Shown in pieces: positions 33,643-44,018 of a stretch of DNA of 64,000 nucleotides. Below the pieces are notes generated by a model, which did not search any database, was not told the origin of the DNA, and was given only the letters and a program-made list of their open reading frames with translations. A program made the translations under genes and the position numbers. How positions within the stretch are numbered: position 1 is the stretch's first letter; every line of letters begins with the position of its first letter. Where the stretch lies: assembly GCF_900096945.1 (NCBI RefSeq), contig NZ_FMKA01000004.1, forward strand, positions 124,001 through 188,000, in the 5' to 3' direction. The DNA comes from Anaerobium acetethylicum. Its GTDB lineage: Bacteria; Bacillota; Clostridia; Lachnospirales; Lachnospiraceae.

Positions 33643-34995
33643 TCATAACAATTTAAATATCATTCCTGATGATGCCTCTAATTCAACCTCCAGGAATCCA
33701 CTTTCCGGTTTCACTGTTTTCCCGGAAAGCAGCTCTGCCGCCTCAGTACATGCCACCGGAACCGGTATCCTCATATGGCTTCGATTCGTGTCATTGTTCA
33801 CGGCTACCACTGCCGCTGCATCTGCTGAAATCCTGGCAAATGCATACTGCCTGTTTGTCAGGCACAGCTCTTTATAGTTTCCTTCAGCGAAAACAGGGTT
33901 CTCCTTTCGGATTTTTCCCAGTCTCTTTATCGTTTCCAGAAAATCGTCTCGCCCAAATGCAATCGTCATTTCCTCCAGATCAAGGGCCGGCCTTAGTCCG
34001 TCATCAGATCCGTTTATCTTCCTTCCCTCGATTCTCCACTCCCCGCCATAATAGATTGAAGGCACACCCGGCAGCATGTACAGCAGTATGTATACCGGCA
34101 GTATATGCCTCTTCTCATTAAGAATGCTCGCGATCCTGTCCACATCATGGTTATCGACGAAATTATACAGGCTGATATTCCTGTAGATTCCACCGTTTTC
34201 ATCCGACTGCCTTTTCACCGTATGCGCAATCTCAAAATAGTTGAAGTCGTTATGTCCCGAATAGAGGCCTTTATAGAGCTCATAGTTTGTCACTGAATGC
34301 ATCATTTCGCCATTGGCCCACCGGCTATAGTCTCCATGAATCACTTCGCCCATAAGCCAGAAATCCTGCTTCTCCTGGGACGTGATTCTCCTGGTTTCTT
34401 TTATGAACTCGAAATCCAGACAGTCCGCACAGTCAAAACGGATTCCATCAATATTGAAGTTCCTGATCCAGCCCCTGATTATATCATATAAATATTCCCT
34501 TACTTCCTGATTTCTCAGATTTAGTGCAGGGAGTTCATAATAGTTCCTCCAGGCTCCATAACTGAACCCGTCGTTAAAATGGGTATTGCCGTAAAAATCC
34601 ACGTTCTGGTACCAATCCCTGTACCTTGAGTTTTCACGGTTTTTCCTGATATCCTGAAATGCCGGAAACTCCCTGCCTGTATGATTGAATACGCCGTCAA
34701 CGACGACTTTGATTCCCGATTTATGGCATTCTTCAATAAAGCTCTTAAATCCTTCATCCGACCCCAGCCTGTAATCCACGTGGCTGTAATCCTTTGTATC
34801 ATAGCCGTGGCTCATCGACTGAAAAAGCGGACCTATATATACTGCACCGCACCCGAGCTCCTTTATATGCGGTATCCATCGTTCCAGGCCGCTGAATCCA
34901 TGTGATTCCACCGACGCACTGTTGATTTTTTCTGCTCCCACCATTCCCAGCGGATACATGTGGTAAAATACTGTATTTTCATACCATCTGCTCAT
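33643..34995 (-). CDS. GH13 alpha-amylase family glycoside hydrolase
   Basis: 450-residue intracellular enzyme (no signal peptide) acting on alpha-glucans or maltodextrins. The four GH13 regions are visible: DGVFNH near 100, the nucleophile in GIRFDCADC near 188, the acid/base Glu in MGEVIHGD near 217 and FVDNHD near 283. The C-terminal beta domain ends ASSGMIFKLL. Compactness and the YENTVFYHMYPLG start recall maltodextrin-type GH13 enzymes; the exact specificity cannot be read from sequence. Not part of an obvious transport operon; the orphan MsmX-like ATPase at 44019 is the nearest sugar-uptake component. Confidence 0.9.
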   Translation of the reverse strand: MSRWYENTVFYHMYPLGMVGAEKINSASVESHGFSGLERWIPHIKELGCGAVYIGPLFQSMSHGYDTKDYSHVDYRLGSDEGFKSFIEECHKSGIKVVVDGVFNHTGREFPAFQDIRKNRENSRYRDWYQNVDFYGNTHFNDGFSYGAWRNYYELPALNLRNQEVREYLYDIIRGWIRNFNIDGIRFDCADCLDFEFIKETRRITSQEKQDFWLMGEVIHGDYSRWANGEMMHSVTNYELYKGLYSGHNDFNYFEIAHTVKRQSDENGGIYRNISLYNFVDNHDVDRIASILNEKRHILPVYILLYMLPGVPSIYYGGEWRIEGRKINGSDDGLRPALDLEEMTIAFGRDDFLETIKRLGKIRKENPVFAEGNYKELCLTNRQYAFARISADAAAVVAVNNDTNRSHMRIPVPVACTEAAELLSGKTVKPESGFLEVELEASSGMIFKLL

Positions 34996-35124
34996 TATTT
35001 CCTCTCGCCTCCATTCTCCGTATGTCAGCCTCTAATCATCCTATTGTAACAATCCAGGACTACCGAACAGTTACATCTGCTTGCCGCTATCGCATAATTT
35101 GAATGTTCTTATGAGATAACAACA

Positions 35125-35148
35125 GTCGGCCTACAACTGTAGGCCGAC
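35125..35148 (-). terminator. Palindromic terminator after the TPR/AAA gene
   Basis: GTCGGCCTACA pairs perfectly with TGTAGGCCGAC around two bases. The flanking T-run is short, so its terminator role is likely rather than certain. Confidence 0.6.
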
Positions 35149-35212
35149 CTGATAAAAACACTTCCTGTTTTTCCTTTTGTGCTTCCCGCTTTTCTGCAAA
35201 AACAGTACGCTT

Positions 35213-38200
35213 TTATACCTCAAAATCTTTTTCTTCCAATATCATCATATTGGATTTATTGCGTTTTCTTCCGGAAATCCTGCCCACAATCTTCTGTAAT
35301 CCTTTTTTTCTAGGTCCCACGATTGCTTTGTCAATAATTTCCTTTACCTCTTCTAAACTTGTCGATACATCGTCTTTCTGCAGGTTTCCGATTTTTCTAT
35401 AGAAAGCAAGCACTCCGATATCATCGATGCAGTAATTCAATTTTCCGGCATAATACTTTCCGAATTCGACCAGCTCGTCATTGGTATATCTCGGTATTTT
35501 TATCTTTTTCGTGAATCTCTCAGCAAACTCAGGATTTTCAATGAATAAGGTTCCGATTGCTCTGCTATTGTCTTCGAGAACAATCATCACATCAGAATGA
35601 GGCTTGTTCATAAAATACAGCAGATTTTCAATCGAATTCTCTGACAGACCTCCTGCATCTTCTATCAGAAGGACTCCCCCTAACAGTTTATCAATGATCG
35701 TCTTGATATCCTTTTCATTCAGAGATTCTGCCGTAATTCTTGCGACCCTTCCGGCTCTTCTGTCCTTCTCTTTCTCAAAGAATTTGATAATGCTCATCGC
35801 AAGGGTTGTTCTTCCCGTACCTGCATCTCCCATAATGACGAAATTTCCACGACCCGGCTGATTGATCCTGGTCTCAAAATCTATTCCGGTATCGAAAATA
35901 TTATCCAGCTGCCTATCCAGACCTTTCATAAATTTGAAATCAGCAAATTCTTTTTCCCTGAATCTTTCGAGAGCCTCTTCCTTTATTTCAATCAGAGGAT
36001 TCTTTTTAGCCTCAGTCCTGTCCGGAACAGTATCTACAGAAATTTGAATTTCTTCAGCTGGGGTTTCCAGAACAAGAGTCTCCACAGATTCCTGCCTCTC
36101 TTCCAACACATCCTCAAACTGTATTTCAGTTATTGGTTCCGGAGCATCCGGTAATTCCTTTTCTGGTATTTCCTTTTCTGAGAAAGTAAATACTTCTTCC
36201 ATTATGGATGGTTCTTGAGATACTTCTTCCGGCACTTCTTCAAGCTTTTCTTCAGGTGCTTCTTCAGGTGCTTCTCCTGGTGTTTCTTCAGGTTTTTCCA
36301 CTGCTTCTATTTCTGGGCTCATTTCCGTTTCTGGCAATTCTTCAGCATCGGATGCTGCTGGTTTATTTTCCTGCTCCGTAATGTACGCCAATCCTTTTAA
36401 GAATTCTGCGACCTCAGATTTTTCCTGAATTCTGACATCCTGATTATTTTCATATGAGTCTGCATATCCGTCATCATCCGGATATCCAATTTCTCGCGGA
36501 TAATCTTCTTCTTTATATTCTTCTTCTTTTGTGTCTTCAATTGCTTTAGCATCCTCGACCTGATTGGCTTCTTCTACTGCTTCCGCTTCTTCTACTGCTT
36601 CCGCTTCTTCTACTGCTTCCGCTTCTTCTACTGCTTCCGCTTCTTCAGCTTCTTCCGCTTCTTCAGCTTCTTCCACTACTTCAGCTTCTTCCACTACTTC
36701 AGCTTCTTCCACTACTTCAGCTTCTTCCACTACTTCAGCTTCTTCCACTTCTTCAGCTTTCTCTGCTTGTTCTACTGCTTCGGCTTCTACTGCTTCCGCT
36801 TCTTCAAATGCCTCTGCTTTTTCCACTGCTTCCGCTTCTTCCGCTTCTTCCGCTGCTTCCGCTGCCTCTGCTTTTTCCGCTGCCTCTGCTTCTTCTACTT
36901 CTTCCGTTTCTTCAACTTCTTCAGCTTCTTCAACTACCTCTGCTTCTTCAACTACCTCTGCTTCTTCTACTTCTACTTCTTCCGTTTCTTCAACTTCATC
37001 AGCTTCTCCAACTGCCTCTGCTTCTTCAGCTTCTTCCACTTCTTCAGATTCTTCTGCCTCTGCATAATCTGGCTCGATCGTGTATACCATTTCTAAAACC
37101 TGATCAATGTCTTCACGCTCTTCCGGAATATCACTGGATTCCATAATATTTTCGAAATTCTCATATTCCATTTCGTCCGGATATTCAATTTCATCATCTT
37201 CTTCCATTTTTGGCAGAATATCTGCAAGGCGCTCCATGATATCCTTTGTTTCCTGTAGTGCTTTTGTTTTTGCTTCGCTCAATTCCTTGTGTTTTATGAC
37301 TGACTGCGCTTCAATATTTGCCTTCTTTTTATTATCCCATTCAGCAAGTATTTCATCTATTCGCATCTGACCGGTAATCTGCTTCTCTACCTGGTTATCA
37401 TTATCATCTTCAGCCTGTCCTGGGATGAACTCTTCCGGGCTTTTGCTGCCGATTCCTATTTTCTCTTCTTCAGCATCCTTTTCTTCCCTGAGCTCCTTGA
37501 TCTGGCTATCTTCTACAAGTTTTCTGATGTTATGGATTGTACCTTCTACAAATTCCTTTGCATTTGCATTAATAATCTGCTGCATGCTTTTCGCAAGTTC
37601 CGCCTGAAGGTTTCTTGTATCGAATTTGCCTATCGACAACGGCTCTATATGAACTACAGGTATTTCAAAATCATCCTTTTTTTCTTCAGGAACAACTGGA
37701 TTCACTTTCGATTTTCTTTCACTTCCGAAAATCATATCTATCTCCGATTGCTGATCTTCCTCTGTTTCCTGCTCGGCTTCCTTCAGTTCAGCCTCTTCCT
37801 TTTGTCTGGAATTATACTCATATCGTTCCTGCTGGTTTTCTGTCAGGGGCTGATGAAGCATCTTCAGCTCCATCGCCTTTTCAACATATTGACCTTCGCT
37901 GAACCACAGAATCAATTCGTCACATTCTTCTATACACTTATTTTCCATCCCCTCCTGATGATAAAGAAAAGCAAGTTCATACGCCCATTCCTCGTAATAC
38001 TCCTTTTTCTTTAAGATTTCCAGGATTGAAATAAGTTCTTTTGCATCTGCGCCCTTTGCCTTACAGATTTTATATTTCAAAATGTAACGGCTGGTATCGT
38101 GCGGTGCAATTCGGGTGAACTCCTTATAAAACTCGATTGCGTCGTTGTAGTTCTTTAATAAAAGGGATATTTCGACCAGTTTATATATTATCACTCGTCC

Positions 38201-38422
38201 TATTGGAGAGCGTTCATATGCAATAAGTAGTATCTCATAACTATCTTCATATTTTTCATTTTTTTCGTAAATATCGCTGACCATACATAACATAGAAACA
38301 TTTCTAACTCTTCGCCAATTGATAGAGTCGGCTATTTTCATGGCTGCTATATAGTCTTTCTTCTCAACCAGCTTCTTTATCTGGTCTGCTTTTACCCGGT
38401 ATTCGTATTTGTCCAATAGCAT
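35213..38422 (-). CDS. TPR / AAA ATPase protein with a long Glu-Ala-rich centre
   Basis: About 1069 residues in three parts. Residues 1-200 are TPR-like helical pairs (KNYNDAIEFYKEFTRIAP). Residues about 450-625 are nearly all Glu, Ala and Val in repeating EAEEVEE-type units. The C-terminal 250 residues are an AAA domain of SpoVK/CbbX type: Walker A GDAGTGRTTLA near 866 carries Arg in place of the usual Lys, and Walker B is VLLIEDAGG near 918. Start: GTG 38425, ATG 38422 and TTG 38416 are all in frame; AGGGGTG is best spaced for the TTG, so the exact start is uncertain. A consensus promoter lies 30-60 bp upstream. Function unknown. Confidence 0.82.
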   Translation of the reverse strand: MLLDKYEYRVKADQIKKLVEKKDYIAAMKIADSINWRRVRNVSMLCMVSDIYEKNEKYEDSYEILLIAYERSPIGRVIIYKLVEISLLLKNYNDAIEFYKEFTRIAPHDTSRYILKYKICKAKGADAKELISILEILKKKEYYEEWAYELAFLYHQEGMENKCIEECDELILWFSEGQYVEKAMELKMLHQPLTENQQERYEYNSRQKEEAELKEAEQETEEDQQSEIDMIFGSERKSKVNPVVPEEKKDDFEIPVVHIEPLSIGKFDTRNLQAELAKSMQQIINANAKEFVEGTIHNIRKLVEDSQIKELREEKDAEEEKIGIGSKSPEEFIPGQAEDDNDNQVEKQITGQMRIDEILAEWDNKKKANIEAQSVIKHKELSEAKTKALQETKDIMERLADILPKMEEDDEIEYPDEMEYENFENIMESSDIPEEREDIDQVLEMVYTIEPDYAEAEESEEVEEAEEAEAVGEADEVEETEEVEVEEAEVVEEAEVVEEAEEVEETEEVEEAEAAEKAEAAEAAEEAEEAEAVEKAEAFEEAEAVEAEAVEQAEKAEEVEEAEVVEEAEVVEEAEVVEEAEVVEEAEEAEEAEEAEAVEEAEAVEEAEAVEEAEAVEEANQVEDAKAIEDTKEEEYKEEDYPREIGYPDDDGYADSYENNQDVRIQEKSEVAEFLKGLAYITEQENKPAASDAEELPETEMSPEIEAVEKPEETPGEAPEEAPEEKLEEVPEEVSQEPSIMEEVFTFSEKEIPEKELPDAPEPITEIQFEDVLEERQESVETLVLETPAEEIQISVDTVPDRTEAKKNPLIEIKEEALERFREKEFADFKFMKGLDRQLDNIFDTGIDFETRINQPGRGNFVIMGDAGTGRTTLAMSIIKFFEKEKDRRAGRVARITAESLNEKDIKTIIDKLLGGVLLIEDAGGLSENSIENLLYFMNKPHSDVMIVLEDNSRAIGTLFIENPEFAERFTKKIKIPRYTNDELVEFGKYYAGKLNYCIDDIGVLAFYRKIGNLQKDDVSTSLEEVKEIIDKAIVGPRKKGLQKIVGRISGRKRNKSNMMILEEKDFEV
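36560..37060 (-). repeat. Imperfect GAA/GCN repeats in the Glu-Ala-rich region
   Basis: The plus strand shows runs of 12- and 18-bp units built from GCTTCTTC, CTACTGCTTCC and CACTACTTCA. These are in-frame expansions encoding EAEAVE / EVVEEA units. Confidence 0.85.
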
Positions 38423-38448
38423 CACCCCTAAATAGTTTCATAGTTTTA

Positions 38449-38477
38449 AGTGTATCACAGCGCAAAATGCTTGTCAA
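38449..38477 (-). promoter_or_regulatory. Promoter for the TPR/AAA gene
   Basis: A perfect TTGACA, a 17-bp spacer and TACACT on the minus strand. Confidence 0.7.
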
Positions 38478-38479
38478 AG

Positions 38480-40190
38480 TATTAGCAGAATATTATCACT
38501 CTTCCCTGTTATTGCCAGTTAGTTCCTTCAGACGCAAGAATAGCCGCTACAACCTGATTGTCATAACGGCTATTCTCTATTCAGTTTTATTTTCATTTTT
38601 TTCCTTTTTGTATTTGATTCGGAGAATTTGGTTTGTGATACTTTCCCGCTTCACAGTTTTTATTGAATGCGTTTTACGGCATCAATAGCAATATCCTTTC
38701 TTTTAGTGAATCCAGAGCTTCTAATAATGCATCTTACATGATGCTTATTTTCAATGATATGATCACAGATCCAATCTAAATATAGTATTATGTCTGTAGA
38801 CTAATTTATATATATTCAAATGTATAAATTAAAACTTTATAATATATGTTTGACCGATATATGATTTTATCACTTTTAAAAAGTGTTTCTTCACACAGCT
38901 TTTTAAAATCTCCGAACTTTTTTTGTGGCATTCCTTCAATATGATGACAAGCCTCACATTTATTTTTTAATCCGACGTTTGTACTCCGAAACATTTGTTT
39001 TTATTGTTTTTTTTATCGCGGATTATTTGATTTTCTCAAATTTACTATAAATATTATCTCTTGCAGGAATTGCTCCTTGTCATACCACTCATATTGAACT
39101 ACTATCACTGTCTATTTCAATGGTACACCTCCTCATCCTGTCCCTTTCACTCATGTCCTTTGGAGACATTGGTTTAAGGTGAAGTTTTCACTTAATCATG
39201 ACACCTGTTTTTGTGGTTCTCAGTCTTTACAATGTTGCTCATTAGACTGCTCGTTTAGATTTTAATCTCTTAAATATCTAATTCCTTGAACCTGATCTGC
39301 TGACCATGCATTTTTTCCTCCCGCTTATTCAGCTGCTTCAGTCATCTTATTTGTCAGTTCTTTAATTTCTTAAAGTTCCGGCTTTTCAGATTTCTTACTG
39401 CTTAGGCTTTTAAATCCATTTATTTCCAATTTTTCGAGCTTTTCGTCATTCTGAATATCTAATCACTTAAATACCCGGCCTGAGTAATTTTGCCCTGTCT
39501 ACTGGATTTTCATTTCATTAAGTTCCTAAACCATCGGAGTTATACGTCAGCGATTATAAATTCTTAAATTTAATTGATTCCAGAGCTTTTGATTTTTTGA
39601 CTTATTGATTCTTGATCTTTCAAATCCTTGAATCACCTTGTTCTTAAATCTTCTGCTTTAAAATCTTTTAATCTTTGAATTTATTGATTCTTGAATTATA
39701 GGATTCCTAACTTTATTCATCTTGTTTTTTTGATTCATGAATCATTGACTTTTTGTTTTTCCAATTCTTGATCTTTTGAATTCTTGATCTTTTAAATCCT
39801 TGAATTCTTTCTTCTTGAATTTTCCAAACAATACATTTCTAATTCCTGAACTTCTAATTACTTGATTTCAAAATTCCTGAACCTTTTATTTCTTGAATCT
39901 ATTTTTAAGGTGTTTCTGATTAAGTAGTTGTTATTAGGTTAATATTATAATAGCATGGCCTTTGCTTATTGTCAACACTATTTCATGTTTTTATTTATAT
40001 TTTTATTTAATTCATCTTCCATATATTGTATAACAGATAATTGTCTTAATTGTCGCGTATTTTGGATTAATATTTTTATCCATCTCAACTTTATGTGAAT
40101 TCATATTTTTCACAGAAGCCATATTATGTTAACTGACTTTATCTTGCACTTTCATGTAAAACGGAACAAAGCCGACTTATTTTCCCTCCG
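38480..40190. other. AT-rich, gene-free region with degenerate short repeats
   Basis: No convincing gene in 1.7 kb. A hairpin with AATAGCCG/CGGCTATT arms lies at about 38532-38573. A 62-codon minus-strand frame at 38806-38994 (KCEACHHIEG) has no ribosome binding site and may be a fragment of a lost gene. From about 39240 to 39905 the minus strand consists of loosely repeated elements such as ATTCAAG, GGATTTAAAAG and GATCAAGAAT, with stops in all frames. Base composition is much more AT-rich than in the neighbouring genes. Confidence 0.7.
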
Positions 40191-40197
40191 GTATAAA

Positions 40198-40246
40198 AGA
40201 ACGCCCCCGCTTCCACCTTACATAAAGGCAGAAACGAGGGCATTGA
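40198..40246 (-). terminator. Terminator of the hydratase gene
   Basis: ATGCCCTCGTTTCTGCC pairs with GGTGGAAGCGGGGGCGT (mismatches, wobble) and is followed by TCTTTT on the minus strand. Confidence 0.75.
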
Positions 40247-40272
40247 TTATTAGAATAGTTACCTGGAATCTT

Positions 40273-42564
40273 CTATTGTTCTCTGTAGTAGTTGATGAGA
40301 CAGCCTTTCAGGATAATATCCCTTTCGTCATCTGTCAGCTCTCCTAATTTCAATTCGAATTCTTTCAGTTCATCCCCAACAACATATGCTTTGATTATAG
40401 CAGATTTTTCCCTGATTGCTGCTGCAATTCCAGGAACGAAGATGTAATCTCCATTTTCAAACGGAAGTTCTTCCACATCTGTTAAGAATGGAAGCATGCC
40501 CCAGTTGATCAGGTTTGAACGGTAACGCTTTGTAGCATATTCCCTTGCAATATTAGCCATTCCGCCTAATACTTTCTGGCATGAGGCTGCCTGTTCACGG
40601 GCTGAACCGTCGCCAGGTTTTACAGCAAAAATAGCGCTTCCTACTGCTGTTTTATTTTCATCAAGATCTTTGAAGACCTCTTTTACTTTTGCGAATGCCT
40701 TTGCAGCTTCTTCGTCTTTCGATGCTGGATTTTCTCCTGCCTGACGCGCTTCTTCAATAGCCCTTACTTCTTTTGCGCGTCCCACATAAGCAGGATCCTT
40801 ACGTGAAAGGGTGTATTCAGCAAGTCCAAGCGGATTCGAACGGAAGGATGAAGTTTCTCCTGAAGGGATCAGCTCATCTGTGGTAGTTACAGGGTCGTGG
40901 ATTACAGAAACAACCTTTAACATCACGTCTTCTGTAAGAGCTCCCATTGCCGGCCAGTCAACGATTCCAGGTCCGAATTTGATCTCTGCTGATGTGTCTG
41001 CTTTTCCAACACCGTTGTAAACGCGGTTTTCATAAATATTCTTATCAAAGAAATATTTCGGTTTCGTGTATTCAACATCAATATCCATAGCTGATGTCAG
41101 GTAGCCTTTATTTGCTGCAGTAGCTGCGATTGAACGGGCATCCATAAGGGCAACAGAAGCAATCTGGCCGTTGTTCAGCTTAGAGCCTTCACGGTTAGGG
41201 AAATTCCTTGTAGTATGTCTGATGCTGAGGCCGTTGTTTGCCGGAACATCTCCTGCACCGAAGCATGGTCCGCAGAATGCAGTCCTGATTGTCGCGCCTG
41301 TTTCCATTAATTTTGCGATACTTCCGTTTTTCACAAGTTCCATAAAGATCGGCTGGCTTGCTGGATATACGCTGAGCGAGAACTCATCAGCTCCTATGAA
41401 TTTGCCGTTCAGGATATCTGTAGCATCGCAGATGTTTTCGAATCCGCCACCTGCACAGCCTGCAATAACACCCTGTTCAACATACAATTTTCCGTTTCTG
41501 ACCTTGTCCTTCAGGGAGTATTTCACTGATCCACCAAGGCTTACAAGAGCCTTTTTCTCAACTTCATCTAAAATGTCATAGAGGTTGGCGTTTAATTCAT
41601 CAATCGTGTAGGTATTGCTTGGGTGGAATGGCATAGCGATCATCGGTCTGATTTCGCTTAAGTCCACATAAATCATTCCGTCATAGTATGCAACCGGTGC
41701 CGGAGCAAGTTCCTTGTATTCTTCTACTCTTCCGTGGATATCATAGAATTCCTTTACTTTCTCATCTGTTACCCAGATCGAGGAAAGACAGGTGGTTTCA
41801 GTTGTCATAACGTCAATGCCGATACGGTAGTCAACGCTTAAGTTTGCTACGCCTTCTCCGACAAATTCCATTACCTTGTTGTTTACATATCCGTTAGCAA
41901 ATACTTTCCCAATGATTGCAAGCGCGATATCCTGAGGGCCTACACCTTTGGCCGGAGTGCCTGTCAGATATACGCCTACTACGCCTGGCATGTTGATATC
42001 GTAGGTTTTTGACAAGAGCTGTTTTACGATTTCAGGACCGCCTTCGCCCATTGCCATTGTTCCAAGAGCACCATAACGCGTGTGGCTGTCAGAACCTAAA
42101 AGCATCTTTCCGCCGCCTGCAAGCATTTCCCTTGCAAACTGGTGGATTACTGCCTGATGAGGTGGAACATAGATTCCGCCGTATTTTTTAGCACATGAAA
42201 GTCCGAACATGTGATCATCTTCATTGATTGTTCCGCCTACTGCGCAAAGGCTGTTATGGCAGTTGGTGAGCACGTAAGGAACAGGAAATTTTTCAAGTCC
42301 GCTGGCCCTTGCCGTCTGGATGATGCCTACGAACGTGATATCATGTGATGTAAGCCTGTCAAATTTGATTTTCAGCTTCTGCATGCTTCCTGATGTATTG
42401 TGGCTCTCTAATATGCCATATGCGATTGTATTTTTAGCCGCTTCTTCTTTGGAAGGAATGCTGTCGCCTAATTTGCTTTTCAGGACCGCTGCTGCTTCCG
42501 GGCCGTCTTCTATAATTTCCCGGCCATTTAATAAATATGCACCGCTATTGTATAATTTTATCAT
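40273..42564 (-). CDS. Aconitase-family hydratase (YbhJ-like)
   Basis: 763-residue 4Fe-4S hydro-lyase of the aconitase superfamily, similar in size and layout to the uncharacterised E. coli YbhJ. Cluster-binding cysteines are expected in [16 protein letters not shown] near 383 and [12 protein letters not shown] near 430; [12 protein letters not shown] near 160 is a conserved active-site segment. The C-terminal swivel domain ends near [10 protein letters not shown], the typical RSNLxNxGMLP motif. The substrate is not evident; it could be citrate/isocitrate or another hydroxy acid. It lies downstream of a CdaR-type regulator but has its own promoter. Confidence 0.87.
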   Translation of the reverse strand: MIKLYNSGAYLLNGREIIEDGPEAAAVLKSKLGDSIPSKEEAAKNTIAYGILESHNTSGSMQKLKIKFDRLTSHDITFVGIIQTARASGLEKFPVPYVLTNCHNSLCAVGGTINEDDHMFGLSCAKKYGGIYVPPHQAVIHQFAREMLAGGGKMLLGSDSHTRYGALGTMAMGEGGPEIVKQLLSKTYDINMPGVVGVYLTGTPAKGVGPQDIALAIIGKVFANGYVNNKVMEFVGEGVANLSVDYRIGIDVMTTETTCLSSIWVTDEKVKEFYDIHGRVEEYKELAPAPVAYYDGMIYVDLSEIRPMIAMPFHPSNTYTIDELNANLYDILDEVEKKALVSLGGSVKYSLKDKVRNGKLYVEQGVIAGCAGGGFENICDATDILNGKFIGADEFSLSVYPASQPIFMELVKNGSIAKLMETGATIRTAFCGPCFGAGDVPANNGLSIRHTTRNFPNREGSKLNNGQIASVALMDARSIAATAANKGYLTSAMDIDVEYTKPKYFFDKNIYENRVYNGVGKADTSAEIKFGPGIVDWPAMGALTEDVMLKVVSVIHDPVTTTDELIPSGETSSFRSNPLGLAEYTLSRKDPAYVGRAKEVRAIEEARQAGENPASKDEEAAKAFAKVKEVFKDLDENKTAVGSAIFAVKPGDGSAREQAASCQKVLGGMANIAREYATKRYRSNLINWGMLPFLTDVEELPFENGDYIFVPGIAAAIREKSAIIKAYVVGDELKEFELKLGELTDDERDIILKGCLINYYREQ

Positions 42565-42607
42565 AATCAGATGCTCCTTTACTTTGCTTATTTTGGTTTC
42601 TCACACT

Positions 42608-42636
42608 ATTATAGAGTGACACCCTGGTTTTTGCAA
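42608..42636 (-). promoter_or_regulatory. Promoter for the hydratase gene
   Basis: TTGCAA, a 17-bp spacer and TATAAT on the minus strand, about 40 nt before the start codon. Confidence 0.75.
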
Positions 42637-42676
42637 GGTTTTCCATGCGCTTGTCCGCATAAAACTAACATTTTAA

Positions 42677-42701
42677 GTTACTGGTCACAGAGCGGACAGC
42701 A
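42677..42701. repeat. REP-like palindrome, copy 2
   Basis: GTTACTGGTCACAGAGCGGAC is related, inverted, to the copies at 7533 and 62420. It lies between the regulator and the hydratase promoter. Confidence 0.5.
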
Positions 42702-42707
42702 ACACAT

Positions 42708-43796
42708 TTAAAATTCCCTGTTCTCTACGTATTTCATGTAATTCGATACCATCAGCGCAATCTTGAACGTCAGTGCATCATCAAAGATCCTTATATCCAG
42801 CCCCGTCGCTTTCTGAAGTTTCTCAATGCGGTAGACCAGGGTATTCCTGTGTATAAAAAGCTGCCTTGATGTCTCGGACACGTTCAGATTGTTTTCAAAG
42901 AATTTGTTGATCGTGGAAAGCGTTTCCTCGTCAAACTGTTCAATCACGTTTTCCTGAAACAGCTCCTTCATGAACATTTCGCAGAGCGGGATCGGAAGCT
43001 GATAGATAAGTCTTCCTATTCCAAGGGTGTTATATGCGATTATCGTCCTGTCACTATAGAATATCTTTCCAACGTCAAGAGCCATTTTTGCCTCTTTGTA
43101 GGACTTGGAGACATCCTTGATTTCTTTCACTATGGTTCCATAAGCAACCCTGACCTGCATCATCGCCTCTGCATTGATCATATCCACAAGGGTTTCTGCC
43201 GTCCCTGCTATATCTTCATAGCTTTCCTGCTGCTTCAGTTCTTTTACAAGGATGATATTCTTCTCATCCACTGCTGTGATGAAATCCCTGGAATTTCCGG
43301 CATAAAGGCTCTTCACGGTTTCCATTGCCGCAATATCCTTTTCAGCTTTTGTTTCGATCAGGAATACCACACGCCTTGCCTCTGCATCGATATGCAGGCG
43401 TTTCGCCCTGTTGTAGATATCGATAAGCAGAAGATTGTCCAGAATAAGATTCTGCATAAAGTTATTCTTGTCGAATTTCTCCTTATAGGCAGTGATCAGG
43501 TTCTGAATCTGGCTCACCGCAACCTTCCCTATCATATAGGCGTCTTCGCTGTCCCCTTTTGAAAGGAGGACATATTCAAGTTCTGTATCATCGTAGACTT
43601 TAAAGAAATGATACCCCTGAATCACCTGGCTTTCCGCCTGGGATTCGATGAATTTCTGAACCTGTTCCTTTTTGTCCGTTTCCCCAGCCGATGTTGATGC
43701 CTGTTCGATTCCTTCTAAATCCATGATGCTGAGTTCAATTCTCGTAATCGCTCTCAGTTCTTCAATACTCTTCTGTAATATCTGGTTTGATATCAT
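42708..43796 (-). CDS. CdaR/PucR-family transcriptional regulator
   Basis: 362 residues. A GGDEF-like middle (about 150-260) and a C-terminal helix-turn-helix (TINKFFENNLNVSETSRQLFIHRNTLVYRIEKL near 300-332) define the CdaR/PucR family, which senses sugar diacids or purine-pathway metabolites. The N-terminus is a ligand domain without a recognised class. GTG at 43805 is in frame, but ATG at 43796 has GAGGTGA at the right spacing. It probably controls the adjacent hydratase gene; this is inference from position. Confidence 0.88.
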   Translation of the reverse strand: MISNQILQKSIEELRAITRIELSIMDLEGIEQASTSAGETDKKEQVQKFIESQAESQVIQGYHFFKVYDDTELEYVLLSKGDSEDAYMIGKVAVSQIQNLITAYKEKFDKNNFMQNLILDNLLLIDIYNRAKRLHIDAEARRVVFLIETKAEKDIAAMETVKSLYAGNSRDFITAVDEKNIILVKELKQQESYEDIAGTAETLVDMINAEAMMQVRVAYGTIVKEIKDVSKSYKEAKMALDVGKIFYSDRTIIAYNTLGIGRLIYQLPIPLCEMFMKELFQENVIEQFDEETLSTINKFFENNLNVSETSRQLFIHRNTLVYRIEKLQKATGLDIRIFDDALTFKIALMVSNYMKYVENREF

Positions 43797-43923
43797 CTTT
43801 TTCACCTCAATCGATTTTGTCTTACCTGCTCCCTTTCGGCAGCCCGGATTTCCATAATAGTATCATTTTTATCCTATTATCCATGTGTTAATACTAAATT
43901 ATTTTTCTGCAAAAGGCAACGAT

Positions 43924-43960
43924 TAAAAAAAGGGAATGCACACTATATGCATTCCCCTTC
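43924..43960 (-). terminator. Terminator of the MsmX-like ATPase gene
   Basis: GGGGAATGCA pairs with TGCATTCCC around a short loop and is followed by seven T on the minus strand. Confidence 0.92.
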
Positions 43961-44018
43961 AAAGTGCTCTCTGCCTCAGGCATCACTAACTTCGGATACC
44001 TCAGAGCCTTTGCACTAT

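Noticed and set aside
36564-37370. Ser/Ala- or Phe/Leu-rich plus-strand frames
   Set aside because: They are antisense shadows of the Glu/Ala repeat region of the TPR/AAA gene.
38806-38994. 62-codon frame with CEACHH as a small zinc protein
   Set aside because: No ribosome binding site, very AT-rich and isolated; at most a remnant of a lost gene.
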